A DNA stretch of 64,000 nt, from positions 124,001 through 188,000 of the forward strand of contig NZ_CABPSN010000005.1 in assembly GCF_902459565.1 (NCBI RefSeq), read 5' to 3'. This DNA is from Pandoraea aquatica (GTDB taxonomy: Bacteria > Pseudomonadota > Gammaproteobacteria > Burkholderiales > Burkholderiaceae). The translations under genes were made by a program, and so were the position numbers. Of the stretch, positions 17,592 through 26,981 are shown in pieces (position 1 is the stretch's first letter; each line of letters begins with the position of its first letter). Under the pieces are notes generated by a model. That model saw only the letters and a list, made by a program, of their open reading frames with translations. It did not search any database and had not been told where the DNA came from.

Positions 17592-17616
17592 CCGGGTTCC
17601 TCGACCGCCACAGCCG

Positions 17617-18573
17617 CTATGGCTTGAGACCACAGACCTCACGCAGACAGGCGACGAATCGCGCACAGGCCGGGCTGGGTGACTTGTCCGTACGCAGCGA
17701 ATAGCCGACGTCGCCGAAGCTGCCCGACATCGTGTCGGCCAGCACGCGCAGCAAGCCCGACTCCACGAACGGTGTCGCCGCCGCACGCGGCATCAGCGCG
17801 ACGCGAGGCGTCTCCAGCATCAGGCCGATGTTGGTCAGCACGGAGAGCGATTCCACGACGTCCTCCGGCAACGCGAGCCCGGCATCGTGAAACAGACGCT
17901 CCGCCGCCAGCCGCGAGGGCGACTCGGGCACCGGCAGAATCCACGCGCCTTCGCGCAGTTCGGCGAGCGGTACACGGTCCGGCAGGTGCGTCCAGTGACG
18001 CTTGCCGCCGATCACGCTGAGCGATTCGTTGAAGAGAATTTCGTGCGTCAGGGCGAAGGCGTTGGCCACCGGCAGCGAGCGCTCAGGCAAGCGTCCCACC
18101 ACGATATCCAGATCGCCGCTGGCCAGCGCCGGGAAGAGCTGTGCGGTCGTCGCTTCACGCACCGTCACCAGCACGCCCGGCGTACGCTCCTTGAGCATGG
18201 CGATCGTGCGCGGCAGCAGGTCGGCGGCGGCTGAAATGAGCGTGCCGACGATCACATGCCCGCTCGTGCCTGCGCTGAACGCGTTCACTTCGTCCGTCAG
18301 ATAACGCAGTTCGGCCATCAGCGACTTCACGCGATGGCCCAGCAACTCGCCGAGTTCGGTCGGCTGCATGCCGCGGTTGCTGCGTACGAAGAGCGGGCCT
18401 TCGAAACAGGCTTCCAGCTCATGCACGATCTTGCTCACCGCAGGCTGCGTGAGGCCGGTTTCATTCGCGGCGCGCACGAGCGAGCCCGTTTCGAGCACGC
18501 GGTCGAAGACCTGAAGCTGGTGAAATTTGAGCTTTCGTCCGAGATTAAGGGCTGTCCAGGGAAGTGATCGCAT
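17617..18573 (-). CDS. LysR-family regulator (GbpR-like)
   Basis: This 318-residue LysR regulator begins with the winged HTH (KFHQLQVFDRVLETGSLVRAANETGLTQPAVSKIVHELE). The effector domain runs to the C-terminus, with the distal YSLRTDKSPSPACARFVACL typical of the GbpR-type subgroup. The start at 18573 gives MRSLPWTALNLGRK before the HTH; a somewhat shorter start is possible. It is convergent with the HTH gene and runs 11 nt downstream of the TetR gene, so the two regulators may be co-transcribed. Whether it controls the nba/liv unit is unknown. Confidence 0.88.
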   Translation of the reverse strand: MRSLPWTALNLGRKLKFHQLQVFDRVLETGSLVRAANETGLTQPAVSKIVHELEACFEGPLFVRSNRGMQPTELGELLGHRVKSLMAELRYLTDEVNAFSAGTSGHVIVGTLISAAADLLPRTIAMLKERTPGVLVTVREATTAQLFPALASGDLDIVVGRLPERSLPVANAFALTHEILFNESLSVIGGKRHWTHLPDRVPLAELREGAWILPVPESPSRLAAERLFHDAGLALPEDVVESLSVLTNIGLMLETPRVALMPRAAATPFVESGLLRVLADTMSGSFGDVGYSLRTDKSPSPACARFVACLREVCGLKP

Positions 18574-18584
18574 CGGCGTCCTGT

Positions 18585-19232
18585 TCAGGCTGTCGCTGTC
18601 GTGCCGGACGCCGTCACCGAATCTGCCCCCTGCGGCGCGGGCGCCGACTCGGCGGGCTCCGTCGACAGGAAGGCAGCAACGTACTCTTCGAGCATGGCCA
18701 CGTCCGGCAGCGAGGCCGGGTTGACATGGTAGTTAACGAGGCACCCGTCGAAAGTCAGCACGAGCATGTCGATAAGACGCGCGCGTCGCACACCGTCACG
18801 TGCCAGACTCGGCGCACAGGCCGCCAGCATCGCCGACAAACGTTCCCTGAACCACTGAAGCAGCGACGGATCGTACGGGTCGCCCGGCGTCACCGTGGAG
18901 AGCGCCTGCACCAGATTGTGCGAGAAGCCGTTGTCGAGCCTCGGCGTGTCGACCAGCAAGCCGGCGAGCAGCGCGCGCATGCGGGCATGCGGGCCGTGTG
19001 CCGACATGACTTCCGACTCAAGGGCCGTGATGCGCGCCTTGAACCATTTGTCGTAGACACAGAAGAAGACTTGCAGCTTCGCAGTGAAGTAGCTGTAAAT
19101 GTTCGCGTGCGAAATTCCGGCACGCTTGGCGATCTGCACCATTGTGGTGTCCACATACCCTTTTTCGAGAAACAGGGCATGCGAGGCTTCGAGAATGGCG
19201 AGACGAATGTCTTCTTTCTTGACTTGTGGCAT
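18585..19232 (-). CDS. TetR-family regulator
   Basis: This 215-residue TetR repressor has the N-terminal HTH at about residues 8-55 (ILEASHALFLEKGYVDTTMV, then IAKRAGISHANIYSYFTAKL). The C-terminal domain, residues 60-200, is helical and ligand-binding. I chose ATG 19232 (MPQVKKEDIR); the frame remains open upstream but codes nothing like the family. No neighbour gives a clear target. The LysR gene follows it directly. Confidence 0.9.
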   Translation of the reverse strand: MPQVKKEDIRLAILEASHALFLEKGYVDTTMVQIAKRAGISHANIYSYFTAKLQVFFCVYDKWFKARITALESEVMSAHGPHARMRALLAGLLVDTPRLDNGFSHNLVQALSTVTPGDPYDPSLLQWFRERLSAMLAACAPSLARDGVRRARLIDMLVLTFDGCLVNYHVNPASLPDVAMLEEYVAAFLSTEPAESAPAPQGADSVTASGTTATA

Positions 19233-20004
19233 ATGTGAGCCTGCACCGTTAGGCGGGGCACCTCGATCGTTAATTCTCAACTCCCGCTGACGTCGATACA
19301 CAATGTCAGCGCGCACAGTATGCCAGTGCAAACGCAGCTTGCGGCGAAAACTAAGCGCAAACACTCCCCCGGATTTTCCCGGTATTTCCACGCACACAAC
19401 GCGAATTGCGATGACAGACATCGCGTAATGCGTCGGGTTGCCGCACATTGCCCGCATGGGGGCAGGACGTCGCTTCTTGCCTGACATCTCTCGTCAGATA
19501 TTTCAAAATTGAACAATTTCGATGTCATGCATTTCACGCATGGAAACGGTGTCGATGCCCCATGCGTTTCGTATATGAACGCGAATACTTGAATGAATAC
19601 GGACGAATACGGAAGAACACGGAAGTCCGGCACGGAGGTCGATTGATACGCATACGAGTACGCACTTTGCGTATCTGATTGACCGTTTGATTGACCGTTT
19701 GATTGAGCGTTTGATTGTGGCGTCGACGCGCGCGTGATTCGCGTCGTAGGCATACGCTGTCAGCGCATTCTTACTTTATTTCGGACTCCATCCTACACTC
19801 GACGAATTGTGTGCAATGCAATATCCGTACAAAGCCCCACAGGACGGCGCATTGCGAGGCAATTACAAAGATTTACAAGATGCAGCGATCCAAATCCCGC
19901 AATCCACGTCCAACTTCAGTCATCCCCTTAAACCATTCAAGCCATTCCAATCAATCCATGATGACGAAGCGTGGGACAAACACCGCGCTCGAACGGAGGT
20001 CATG
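19233..20004. other. Long intergenic region with tandem repeat
   Basis: This 772-bp stretch, upstream of the TetR gene on one side and of two lipoproteins on the other, has lower GC than its surroundings. I saw no convincing gene. It contains a 12-bp tandem repeat (19677-19716), a GATACGC/GCGTATC dyad at 19645-19675, and AT-rich stretches probably serving as promoters. Confidence 0.6.
19677..19716. repeat. 12-bp tandem repeat (3.3 copies)
   Basis: GATTGACCGTTT occurs at 19677-19688 and 19689-19700, with one change (GATTGAGCGTTT) at 19701-19712, then a partial GATT. It lies in a non-coding stretch. Confidence 0.85.
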
Positions 20005-20451
20005 ATGAGAACGAACCCTGAGGGAGTTGCAAACGCAGAGGCGGCCCATCGCGTGAGAGTGCACCTTGCCAAGGTGTCCTCAGCAGTGGGACTCGCGACG
20101 ATATTGTTGACGCTGGCCGGTTGCGCGTATGAATCGCCACCACAGCCGCGCTTGCCGTATCGAGGCAACGAAAGCACGAATCCAGCGTACCGATCCGCTG
20201 AGCCGAACTGCGGGCCGCCCCCGTATGCACCGGGTTCGGCATGTAGTCCGTACGCGGCACCGGCCGCACCGGTCCCGAATACCGATGCCTACGGTCGACC
20301 TTATCCGCCGACGGACGCCTATGGCCGTCCGTATCCGACCGACGCGCAGGGACGCCCGTATCCGCCGCCCCCGCCGCCGCCGGCTTACCGGGAATCAAAC
20401 CCGGCCGACGGGGCCTCAGCGCCGGAGAACGGCTCGGCCACCGCGCATTGA
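20005..20451 (+). CDS. Small Pro/Tyr-rich lipoprotein
   Basis: This 148-residue protein has a lipobox (LTLAGC, Cys40) after a basic n-region and hydrophobic segment, so it is probably a lipoprotein. The n-region is long, and GTG or a later start could shorten it. ATG 20005 follows GGAGG at the right spacing; ATG 20002 is too close. The exported part is Pro-rich with three copies of a YGRPYP-type repeat (DAYGRPYPPTDAYGRPYPTD) and a Pro run. Function is not recognised. It is followed 59 nt later by a glycine-zipper lipoprotein gene. Confidence 0.75.
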   Translation: MRTNPEGVANAEAAHRVRVHLAKVSSAVGLATILLTLAGCAYESPPQPRLPYRGNESTNPAYRSAEPNCGPPPYAPGSACSPYAAPAAPVPNTDAYGRPYPPTDAYGRPYPTDAQGRPYPPPPPPPAYRESNPADGASAPENGSATAH

Positions 20452-20510
20452 GCGCCCGCCGCTTTTTGAAATCCCAGGGGCTGCCGCCCCAACCGAAGGA
20501 GTCATGCGTC

Positions 20511-20777
20511 ATGAAAACCACACAACGATGGATCTCGCACATCTCACATCTTTCGCGCTCAGCCGCCCCGATCCTCGTGGGCGCGGCGCTTATCGGCACG
20601 TTGGCCGGTTGCGGCGGCATGACCCCGCGCGAATCGCGTAATACCGCAGTCGGTGCCGGCGTCGGCGCACTGGGCGGCGCACTCATCTCGGGGGGTGACC
20701 TCGGCACGACCGTGGGCGGTGCCGTTGTCGGCGGTGTGATCGGTAACGTCATCACGGACGATCGCCATCGTCGTTGA
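20511..20777 (+). CDS. Glycine-zipper lipoprotein (OsmB-like)
   Basis: This 88-residue lipoprotein has a lipobox (GTLAGC, Cys34) and a glycine-zipper segment (AVGAGVGALGGALISGG, then GTTVGGAVVGGVIGN) like those in OsmB and related outer-membrane proteins. ATG 20511 follows AAGGAG at 20496. The Gly-rich helix probably packs in or against the outer membrane. It may be induced by envelope or osmotic stress, by analogy only. Confidence 0.85.
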   Translation: MKTTQRWISHISHLSRSAAPILVGAALIGTLAGCGGMTPRESRNTAVGAGVGALGGALISGGDLGTTVGGAVVGGVIGNVITDDRHRR

Positions 20778-20879
20778 TCGGTGCCGATGGCCTATGACCA
20801 CCGCCGTCCGCCGCTGTCCGCCCCCTAGCGGGTCGAACACGGCCCCCGCATCTGATGCCGCAATATGGAGAAGCGAGAT

Positions 20880-21452
20880 ATGAACTCCCAGGACACCCTT
20901 CGCCAGCGTACGCTTCGCACGCTCAAGACACGACGCATCAGTCGTCGGACCCTCGCTGTCGTGACCGTCTGTGCGGGCGCGGCCGCTTTATCGCTGGCCG
21001 CGATGCCAAGCTTTGCGCAGTCGGGCACGCCCCCCATCAACGGCGTCGTACCGACAACGCCGAATCCGCCGCCACCGCCCACGGCAGGCCCGGACTACGG
21101 CGACGCCGCCGATCAGAACGCTGCGCTGGGTCTGTACCTGCAGCGCTCGTTCGACGCCATCGATACCAATCACGACGGCAAGATCGACCGCAACGAATGG
21201 GCCGCGTATCAGCGTAGCCAGTTGCAGGCGCGTCGCGCCACATTCGAGCGCTATTTCAAGGCGGCCGACAAGGACGGCGACGGCTACCTGAGCCGCGACG
21301 AAGTCGCCGCATCGGAGCCGTTCCTGTACCAGCATTTCGACGAGATCGACGTCAATCACGACGGCAAGCTCTCACCCGCGGAAATCCGCAGTTTCTTCCG
21401 ACGTTACTATCACGACCGGGCACAGGCCGATGCCGCCACGACGAAGCCCTGA
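20880..21452 (+). CDS. Exported EF-hand protein
   Basis: This 190-residue protein has a signal-peptide-like N-terminus (hydrophobic about residues 24-44, then SFAQ) and a Pro-rich linker. Three canonical EF-hand loops follow at residues 95-106 (DTNHDGKIDRNE), 130-141 (DKDGDGYLSRDE) and 157-168 (DVNHDGKLSPAE). All loop positions 1, 3, 5 and 12 carry Ca-binding side chains. I chose ATG 20880, nine bases after GGAG; ATG 20865 is a weaker alternative. It is presumably a periplasmic Ca-binding protein of unknown partner. A terminator follows. Confidence 0.85.
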   Translation: MNSQDTLRQRTLRTLKTRRISRRTLAVVTVCAGAAALSLAAMPSFAQSGTPPINGVVPTTPNPPPPPTAGPDYGDAADQNAALGLYLQRSFDAIDTNHDGKIDRNEWAAYQRSQLQARRATFERYFKAADKDGDGYLSRDEVAASEPFLYQHFDEIDVNHDGKLSPAEIRSFFRRYYHDRAQADAATTKP

Positions 21453-21473
21453 TTGCCTCATGTCTTAAAACAC

Positions 21474-21511
21474 GAAGGGCCGGGTCTGCATACCGCAGAA
21501 CCCGGCCCTTC
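21474..21511. terminator. Terminator after EF-hand gene
   Basis: GAAGGGCCGGGTCTGC pairs with GCAGAACCCGGCCCTTC (one-base bulge) around ATACC, between convergent genes. The following U-run is short, so efficiency is uncertain. Confidence 0.7.
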
Positions 21512-21593
21512 GCTTTCCAGCATTCCAGCTATTGCATCTTCCGACTGCCTGCGAAAGCGCGACCTGTCACCGTCGCGCGTTCGCCGTCAGGCA

Positions 21594-22973
21594 TTACACG
21601 TGGAAGAATTCGGCGATGATCGCAGCGCCGAGGAACGTGCCGGCGTTCGCGAGGAACGACACGACCACGATGCGCCAGCCCAGACGACGGAAGGCCGGCA
21701 CGTCCTTGGCGACCGACAGACCGGCGTAGGTCAGCATCGGCGTGACCAGCGACAGGAAGTTGATCTTGCCCGTGAACTGCTCGACGATCGGCGCAAACGG
21801 GAAGGCCGGCGACGTCAGGAACATGGCGATCAGCGACACCCAGCACACTGCCGGCACCTTGCGACGCGTGACGAAGTACAGCGCTTCACCCACCAGCACA
21901 GCACCGATGATGATCAGCATGCCCGGCACGCCGTCGAGGAACGGCGTCTTGAAGGCCATGCTGTTGCCGACCAGCGCGAGCGCGCCCGAGAAGAACCATG
22001 CGAACAGACGCGCGCCGAAGTTCATCTCGACGGTGTGCGCCTTGCTGGCTTCCTTGAGTTCCTTGGCGGCGTCGGCATCGGCCACGGCAGCGGCTTCGGC
22101 GTTGGCGCGGCCACGCTTGCTCATGCGGCCCAGCACCGGCTCCATCACGCGGTAGCCCCAGACGGCGAGCGGCAGCGAGATGAACAGCGTGAAGTACGTG
22201 CCGATGGTCGTCGTGATCAGGTTCGACGCAGCGGCGAACGTGGCGACTTCCTTGGCGACTTCCGGCGTCTGCTGTGCAGCAATCGCACCGGCGGCAGCGG
22301 CCATCATCGAACCCGAACCCACACCGGCGCCCATGGCGAGCGAGTGCGGATGGAACAGGTTCAGGCTGGCGACGAAACCGGCGAACAGCGAGATGAACAC
22401 CGCACCGAAGATGGTGCCCGTCAGGTACTCGGCCAGCACGCCACGGCCTTCCGGCGAGTCGAAACCGTACTTTTCGCCGATGATCGCGAGGCTCGGCTCA
22501 CGGCCGACCGAGAAGGTCGCGCCGATGGCTTCGCGCTTGATGCCGAGCATGAGTGCGACCGGCAGGCCCAGAATGATCGTGCCGACGAAGTGGCCGAACT
22601 CCTGGAACACCAGCGCCCAGCCTGCGGCCACCAGCTTGGGCAGCGAGCCGCCCACGAGCAGGCCGAGCTTTGCCACGAAGAGCAGCAGTGCCGGTTGCAA
22701 AATGGCAGCCGCTTTATGCTGCATCGAGAGGTCGATCTGTGCGAAACGCGGCAAGCGCGCCTGCGACAGGCCCAACGCCGCGCCGAGCAACAAGGCCCAG
22801 ACCATCGGCAACAACACGATCTTGCCGTGACCGGCATTGATGCTGATCGCGCCGATCAGCTCCGCGACCACCAGGATCACGATTGCCCAAACATACAGGC
22901 GCACGCCATCGCTGAAGGCGCCTCCCTGCGGCTTGGCCGCTTTTTGTTCCATGACTGCCATCTGGGTCTCCAC
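21594..22973 (-). CDS. DUF3100-family membrane protein (putative transporter)
   Basis: This 459-residue inner-membrane protein has about eleven to twelve hydrophobic segments and matches my knowledge of the DUF3100 family. Motifs include GFDSPEGRGVLAEYLTGTIFG, HPHSLAMGAGVGSGSMMAAA and MLTYAGLSVAKDVPAFRRLG. The middle has a long Ala-rich acidic cytoplasmic loop (ADADAAKELKEASKA). It lies 298 bp downstream of the aldehyde dehydrogenase gene and in the same direction, suggesting it carries the substrate of the neighbouring pathway. Substrate and mechanism are unknown. Confidence 0.85.
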   Translation of the reverse strand: METQMAVMEQKAAKPQGGAFSDGVRLYVWAIVILVVAELIGAISINAGHGKIVLLPMVWALLLGAALGLSQARLPRFAQIDLSMQHKAAAILQPALLLFVAKLGLLVGGSLPKLVAAGWALVFQEFGHFVGTIILGLPVALMLGIKREAIGATFSVGREPSLAIIGEKYGFDSPEGRGVLAEYLTGTIFGAVFISLFAGFVASLNLFHPHSLAMGAGVGSGSMMAAAAGAIAAQQTPEVAKEVATFAAASNLITTTIGTYFTLFISLPLAVWGYRVMEPVLGRMSKRGRANAEAAAVADADAAKELKEASKAHTVEMNFGARLFAWFFSGALALVGNSMAFKTPFLDGVPGMLIIIGAVLVGEALYFVTRRKVPAVCWVSLIAMFLTSPAFPFAPIVEQFTGKINFLSLVTPMLTYAGLSVAKDVPAFRRLGWRIVVVSFLANAGTFLGAAIIAEFFHV

Positions 22974-23271
22974 TGCACTTGCTATTGAGCCGGTCCGATG
23001 TCGTCCGCCATCCAGCTATCCGGCGGGTCGGCCACCATTTCGGTAGTTAAGGAAGTTCGGCACGCCGTCCGTCCGGTGAGCCCCGTCGATTCGATCATGA
23101 CGAGATACACCGGCGGACTTTTGGCACATGGCGGCTAAACGCCCGCCATGTTGGCACGCCTTAGTGACAGCAACAGCGTAGTTACCAACCCCGCGCACCG
23201 AACCACCCGAGGGCGGCATTATACGCGGTCAAAAACCCCGTTTCGGCCCGATGTCTCGTGGACTGAAACGC
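22974..23271. other. Gap between DUF3100 and aldehyde dehydrogenase genes
   Basis: This 298-bp gap has no gene. It contains a 9-bp hairpin, ACATGGCGG/CCGCCATGT at 23126-23151 with an eight-base loop. There is no U-run, so a separate promoter or a processing site is as likely as a terminator. Confidence 0.5.
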
Positions 23272-24786
23272 TCAGACGTAGCCGAACGGCGTGGCCGGAT
23301 TGGCGGCCGTCTCGACCCAGACGCTCTTCGTCTGCGTGTACTCATACAGCGCTTCCACGCCGCTGGAACGACCATAACCGCTGTGGCCATAGCCGCCGAA
23401 CGGCGAGGCGACGTTGATCGTCTTGTAGCCGTTGATCCAGAACGTACCGGCGTTGACCTGCGACGCCACACGGTGTGCGCGCGCCACGTCCTGCGTCCAG
23501 ACGGCACCGGCCAGACCGAACTCGCTGTCGTTGGCAATCGCCAGCGCTTCTTCTTCCGTGTCGAACGGAATCGCCACGACCACCGGGCCGAAGATTTCGG
23601 TACGGGCCACGCCCATCGAATTGTTGGCATCGGCCAGCACGGTCGGACGCACGAAGAAGCCACCCTCGCTGCGTTGCTGCGAACCGGCAGCCAGACGCGC
23701 ACCGCCTTCCACGCCTGCGTCGATCATGTTCATGACGTGCTGGTACTGCGTGCGGTTGCAGATCGGACCGACTTCGGTGGTGTCGTCCATCGGCTCGCCC
23801 ACGCGAATCTTCTCCGCGCCACGCGCCAGCATGTCGATCATCTGGTCGTACACGCCGCGCTGCACCAGCAGACGCGAACCGGCCACACAGCTCTGGCCTG
23901 CGCTCGAGAAGATGGCGGCCTGTGCACCGAGGCACGCACGCTTGAGGTCGGCGTCGTCGAACACGATGTTGGCCGACTTACCGCCCAGTTCCAGCACGCT
24001 CGGCAGCAGACGTTGCGCAGCGGCGGCAGCGATCTTGCTGCCCGTCGCCGGCGAGCCGACGAACACGACCTTCTTGACGACCGGATGCGAAATCGCAGCT
24101 TGGCCCGTCGTATGGCCGAAGCCGGCGAGCACATTGATGAGACCACGCGGCACACCCGCCTGCTCGGCGAGGGCGGCGACGACCAGCGAACTGGCCGGCG
24201 TGAGTTCCGACGGCTTGAGCAGCACGCCGTTGCCCATGGCGATCGCCGGGGCCAGTTGCCAGCCGCAGGTGAAGACCGGCGCGTTCCACGGCGTGATCTG
24301 CAACACCACGCCCATGGCTTCGCGACGCGTGTAGTTCAGGTGAGTGCTCGGCACGGGGATGACGTCGCCGAAGAACTTGTCAGTCCAGCCGGCGTAGTAC
24401 TCGAACATCTCCGCCACCTTGGCGACTTCGCCACGGCAATCCCGGATCGGCTTGCCTGCGCCGATGGATTCGAGCTGGGCGAGCGCTTCGGCGTTGTCGC
24501 GAATCTTCGCGCCGACGGCCTGCATCACACGACCGCGCGCGGCGTGCGTGAGCGCCCACCAGGTCTTTTGTGCGGCCTGCGCGGCATCGGCGGCCTGCGC
24601 CACGACGGCGGCACCTGCGTCGCGGTACGTCAACACAGTCTGGCCGGTGGCCGGGTTCACGATGTCGATGCTGGACTCGCCCGCGCCTTCAACGAGTTCG
24701 CCATTGACGAACGAGCCGATGGTGGTGGCGTTGGGGAAGAACTTGGCGAATGCGCCGAGCAAAGCGGCGGCTTGTTGGTCTGCCAT
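23272..24786 (-). CDS. NAD(P)-dependent aldehyde dehydrogenase
   Basis: This 504-residue aldehyde dehydrogenase shows the active-site Cys in GQSCVAGSR, the general base Glu in LELGGKSANIV and Asn in TPWNAP. The start ATG 24786 (MADQQAAALLG) follows GGAGC; an upstream ATG at 24810 is less likely. Its substrate is not fixed by sequence. It sits between a beta-hydroxyacid dehydrogenase and a DUF3100 protein, in a cluster with a VOC protein. A semialdehyde from a short hydroxyacid is a plausible substrate, as inference. Confidence 0.9.
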   Translation of the reverse strand: MADQQAAALLGAFAKFFPNATTIGSFVNGELVEGAGESSIDIVNPATGQTVLTYRDAGAAVVAQAADAAQAAQKTWWALTHAARGRVMQAVGAKIRDNAEALAQLESIGAGKPIRDCRGEVAKVAEMFEYYAGWTDKFFGDVIPVPSTHLNYTRREAMGVVLQITPWNAPVFTCGWQLAPAIAMGNGVLLKPSELTPASSLVVAALAEQAGVPRGLINVLAGFGHTTGQAAISHPVVKKVVFVGSPATGSKIAAAAAQRLLPSVLELGGKSANIVFDDADLKRACLGAQAAIFSSAGQSCVAGSRLLVQRGVYDQMIDMLARGAEKIRVGEPMDDTTEVGPICNRTQYQHVMNMIDAGVEGGARLAAGSQQRSEGGFFVRPTVLADANNSMGVARTEIFGPVVVAIPFDTEEEALAIANDSEFGLAGAVWTQDVARAHRVASQVNAGTFWINGYKTINVASPFGGYGHSGYGRSSGVEALYEYTQTKSVWVETAANPATPFGYV

Positions 24787-24885
24787 GAGAAAGCTCCGTG
24801 CGATGCGCACTCAGATGCGCATCGTGTCGTCAAAACAAAAAATCAGTGGGGTACGTCGTGAAACATCGATGCAGGCACGCGGAGA

Positions 24886-25767
24886 TTACGCGCGGCCCGG
24901 CTCGATGAATTGCACGATGCGGTTGAAGTCTTCGTCGTCACCCACGGTTGCGGCGCTCGCGGCCCACAGGCGTCCGACTTCCGCCGACAACGGACCCGTT
25001 GCGAGCGTGCCGGTCTGCTCGGCCAGCGCCATGGCCAGACGCACGTCCTTGCGCATGAGCTTCATCGTGAAGCCGGAGTCGAAGGCGTCGTTCAGGATCC
25101 ACGTCGGATAGTTGGTTTGCGTGATGCCGCTGCGGCCCGAACCGGCGTTCAGACCTTCGAGCACTTGCTCCGGGGCCACGCCCGCCGCCTTCGCCAGACG
25201 CATCGCCTCGCCGGCCACCACGAGGTGGGCCGCGCACATCAGGTTGTTGATCAGCTTGGTCACGTGACCGGCGCCCACATCGCCAATGTGCACGCGCTTG
25301 GCCGACATGGCGGCGAGCACCGGTTCGATGCGAGCGATGTCTTCAGCCGAACCGCCCAGCACCATCGTGAGTGCACCGTTCAGCGCGCCCTTGGGGCCAC
25401 CGGAGACCGGTGCGTCGACCAGCGCGATGCCTTTGTCGCGCAGCGTGACGGCCAGCGCGCGGGTGCTTTCCGGATCGGCCGTCGACGTGTCGACCACGAC
25501 CAGACCTTCGCGTCCGTTCGCAGCGATGCCGTCCGCGCCGTTCACCACGGCCTCGACAACTTGCGATGTCGGCAGCGACAGCACGAGGGCGTCGGCTTCG
25601 CGAGCCAGTTCTGCGACCGAAGCGCGCAGGCCGATGCCAGCCTCTGCGAGCGCGGCGCCAGCGGCCGGCGACGGATCGAACCCAAGCACCGTGAAACCGC
25701 CGCGCTGCAACGACAGCGCCATGCCGCGTCCCATATTGCCCAGTCCGACCACTCCGATGATTTTCAT
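24886..25767 (-). CDS. Beta-hydroxyacid dehydrogenase (HIBADH/GarR family)
   Basis: This 293-residue NAD(P)-dependent beta-hydroxyacid dehydrogenase has the Rossmann motif GVVGLGNMGRGMA at residue 5. The family substrate loop is DAPVSGGPKGA, and the catalytic Lys lies in GHVTKLINNL. Members oxidise 3-hydroxyisobutyrate, tartronate semialdehyde or threonate-type substrates to semialdehydes. The ALDH gene starts 99 nt further on, so the two may act in sequence. The specific substrate is unknown. Confidence 0.9.
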   Translation of the reverse strand: MKIIGVVGLGNMGRGMALSLQRGGFTVLGFDPSPAAGAALAEAGIGLRASVAELAREADALVLSLPTSQVVEAVVNGADGIAANGREGLVVVDTSTADPESTRALAVTLRDKGIALVDAPVSGGPKGALNGALTMVLGGSAEDIARIEPVLAAMSAKRVHIGDVGAGHVTKLINNLMCAAHLVVAGEAMRLAKAAGVAPEQVLEGLNAGSGRSGITQTNYPTWILNDAFDSGFTMKLMRKDVRLAMALAEQTGTLATGPLSAEVGRLWAASAATVGDDEDFNRIVQFIEPGRA

Positions 25768-25899
25768 GTTGACTCCAATTTGACTGCGAAGATGACGCCG
25801 CCCCCACGGGCGACGCCGCGTTGCTCGACACCGCCCAGGACATCCGGCCGGTGGGTAATTCAGGGGATCGTTATGTGTTGATGCGTTCTGGTTCGGGCA

Positions 25900-26808
25900 C
25901 TAATGATTGACGAACTCCAGCACCACATTGCCCGCGAACTCGGGCTCCACGACCAGTCCATGCTCGTTATAGCCATAAGGCACGCCGTTCTCCCGCCACA
26001 GCGCCTCGACGTGCGCCAGATCCGGTGTGAGCAGCGTGATCGCCACGGCGTGCGTGCGTACGCCCTGCGCCATCGGCAGGCCCACAGCGGCGTAGCGCGC
26101 TTCGGCGCGCTGCGGCGACATCGCCCGCAGGTGACCGCAGCCGGTATCGGCCACGGCCCCGCCGTCGTACAGATCGACGTGGCGCGCGCCATACATGCGC
26201 TGCCAGCGTGTGGCGAGCGTGCGCAACGACACCGTGTCGGGCGTCACATACGTAATACCGACGATGCCGGTAACACCGTTCGCGTGGTTCTGCCACTCGG
26301 GTACCCAGATCAACTCGGGGCGATGCTGGTGGCAGATGAAATTGGAGGCGTCGCCGAGCGAGTCGTCGATGAACAGGCCCAAAGCGACCACGGCCTCGTC
26401 AGGCGTGCCGTCGGGTTTGCGCATCGCGCGGCGAAAATCGATGATGCCCTGCGTGTCCAGCCCGGCTTGCGTGAGACGGGCATGGTCGGCGCGGGCGTCC
26501 TTGCTGTGCAGTGCCACGAGCGAGACGCCCTCTTCGCGGGCGAGGAAACTGCCAAGGTAGCGTCCGAAGCAGAAGTCGCCGACGGCGTTCGTGCCGAACT
26601 TGCTCGCGTCGTCCACGCCGATCAGTTCGATGAAGTTGTCGCCGAACATCATCAGCGACGTCACGGTACCCCACGGGTGATACGACACCGGCGACGGGGC
26701 AAACCCCATGCGCTCGTAATGCGCCAGCCGCCGCGGATGGTCATGGACCGTCACCAGCGGATGATCGATGCCGAATCGCGAATTGCGTGGCGGAATCGTC
26801 AGGCTCAT
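25900..26808 (-). CDS. VOC-superfamily protein (glyoxalase-like)
   Basis: This 302-residue protein belongs to the vicinal-oxygen-chelate superfamily. The first module opens FGIDHPLVTVHDHPRRLAHY and contains DNFIELIGVDD (ELIG with a metal-type Glu). A second, weaker module follows in the C-terminal half (GIVGITYVTPDTVSLRTLAT, VVEPEFAGNVVLEFVN). It may be a metal-dependent isomerase, lyase or dioxygenase. It is the first gene of the leftward cluster and is divergent from a LysR gene, the likely regulator of the cluster. Confidence 0.8.
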   Translation of the reverse strand: MSLTIPPRNSRFGIDHPLVTVHDHPRRLAHYERMGFAPSPVSYHPWGTVTSLMMFGDNFIELIGVDDASKFGTNAVGDFCFGRYLGSFLAREEGVSLVALHSKDARADHARLTQAGLDTQGIIDFRRAMRKPDGTPDEAVVALGLFIDDSLGDASNFICHQHRPELIWVPEWQNHANGVTGIVGITYVTPDTVSLRTLATRWQRMYGARHVDLYDGGAVADTGCGHLRAMSPQRAEARYAAVGLPMAQGVRTHAVAITLLTPDLAHVEALWRENGVPYGYNEHGLVVEPEFAGNVVLEFVNH

Positions 26809-26947
26809 CGGGTGCCTCCGAGGGGTGAGTGGCGCGGAATCGGACCGCCGACACCGGGCCTCGCCTGGGTTCGTTGCACGGCGTCGGGGCCGATCCGCAT
26901 GCTTCGCAGTGTGGATTGAAAAAAAATGACGCTCAATGACAACGCTT

Positions 26948-26961
26948 GAACATTTTTGTTC
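26948..26961. promoter_or_regulatory. Dyad in LysR/VOC divergent promoter region
   Basis: GAACA and TGTTC form an inverted repeat around TTTT, 21 bp upstream of the LysR start codon. It sits in the AT-rich 26930-26975 stretch and is a plausible LysR site. Confidence 0.5.
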
Positions 26962-26981
26962 TAATTATTAGTCTTTAGGGC

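Noticed and set aside
19277-19753. Open frame of 158 residues on the minus strand with QSNGQS repeats
   Set aside because: No ribosome site, no domain and composition derived from the 12-bp repeat; it overlaps regulatory sequence of the TetR gene.
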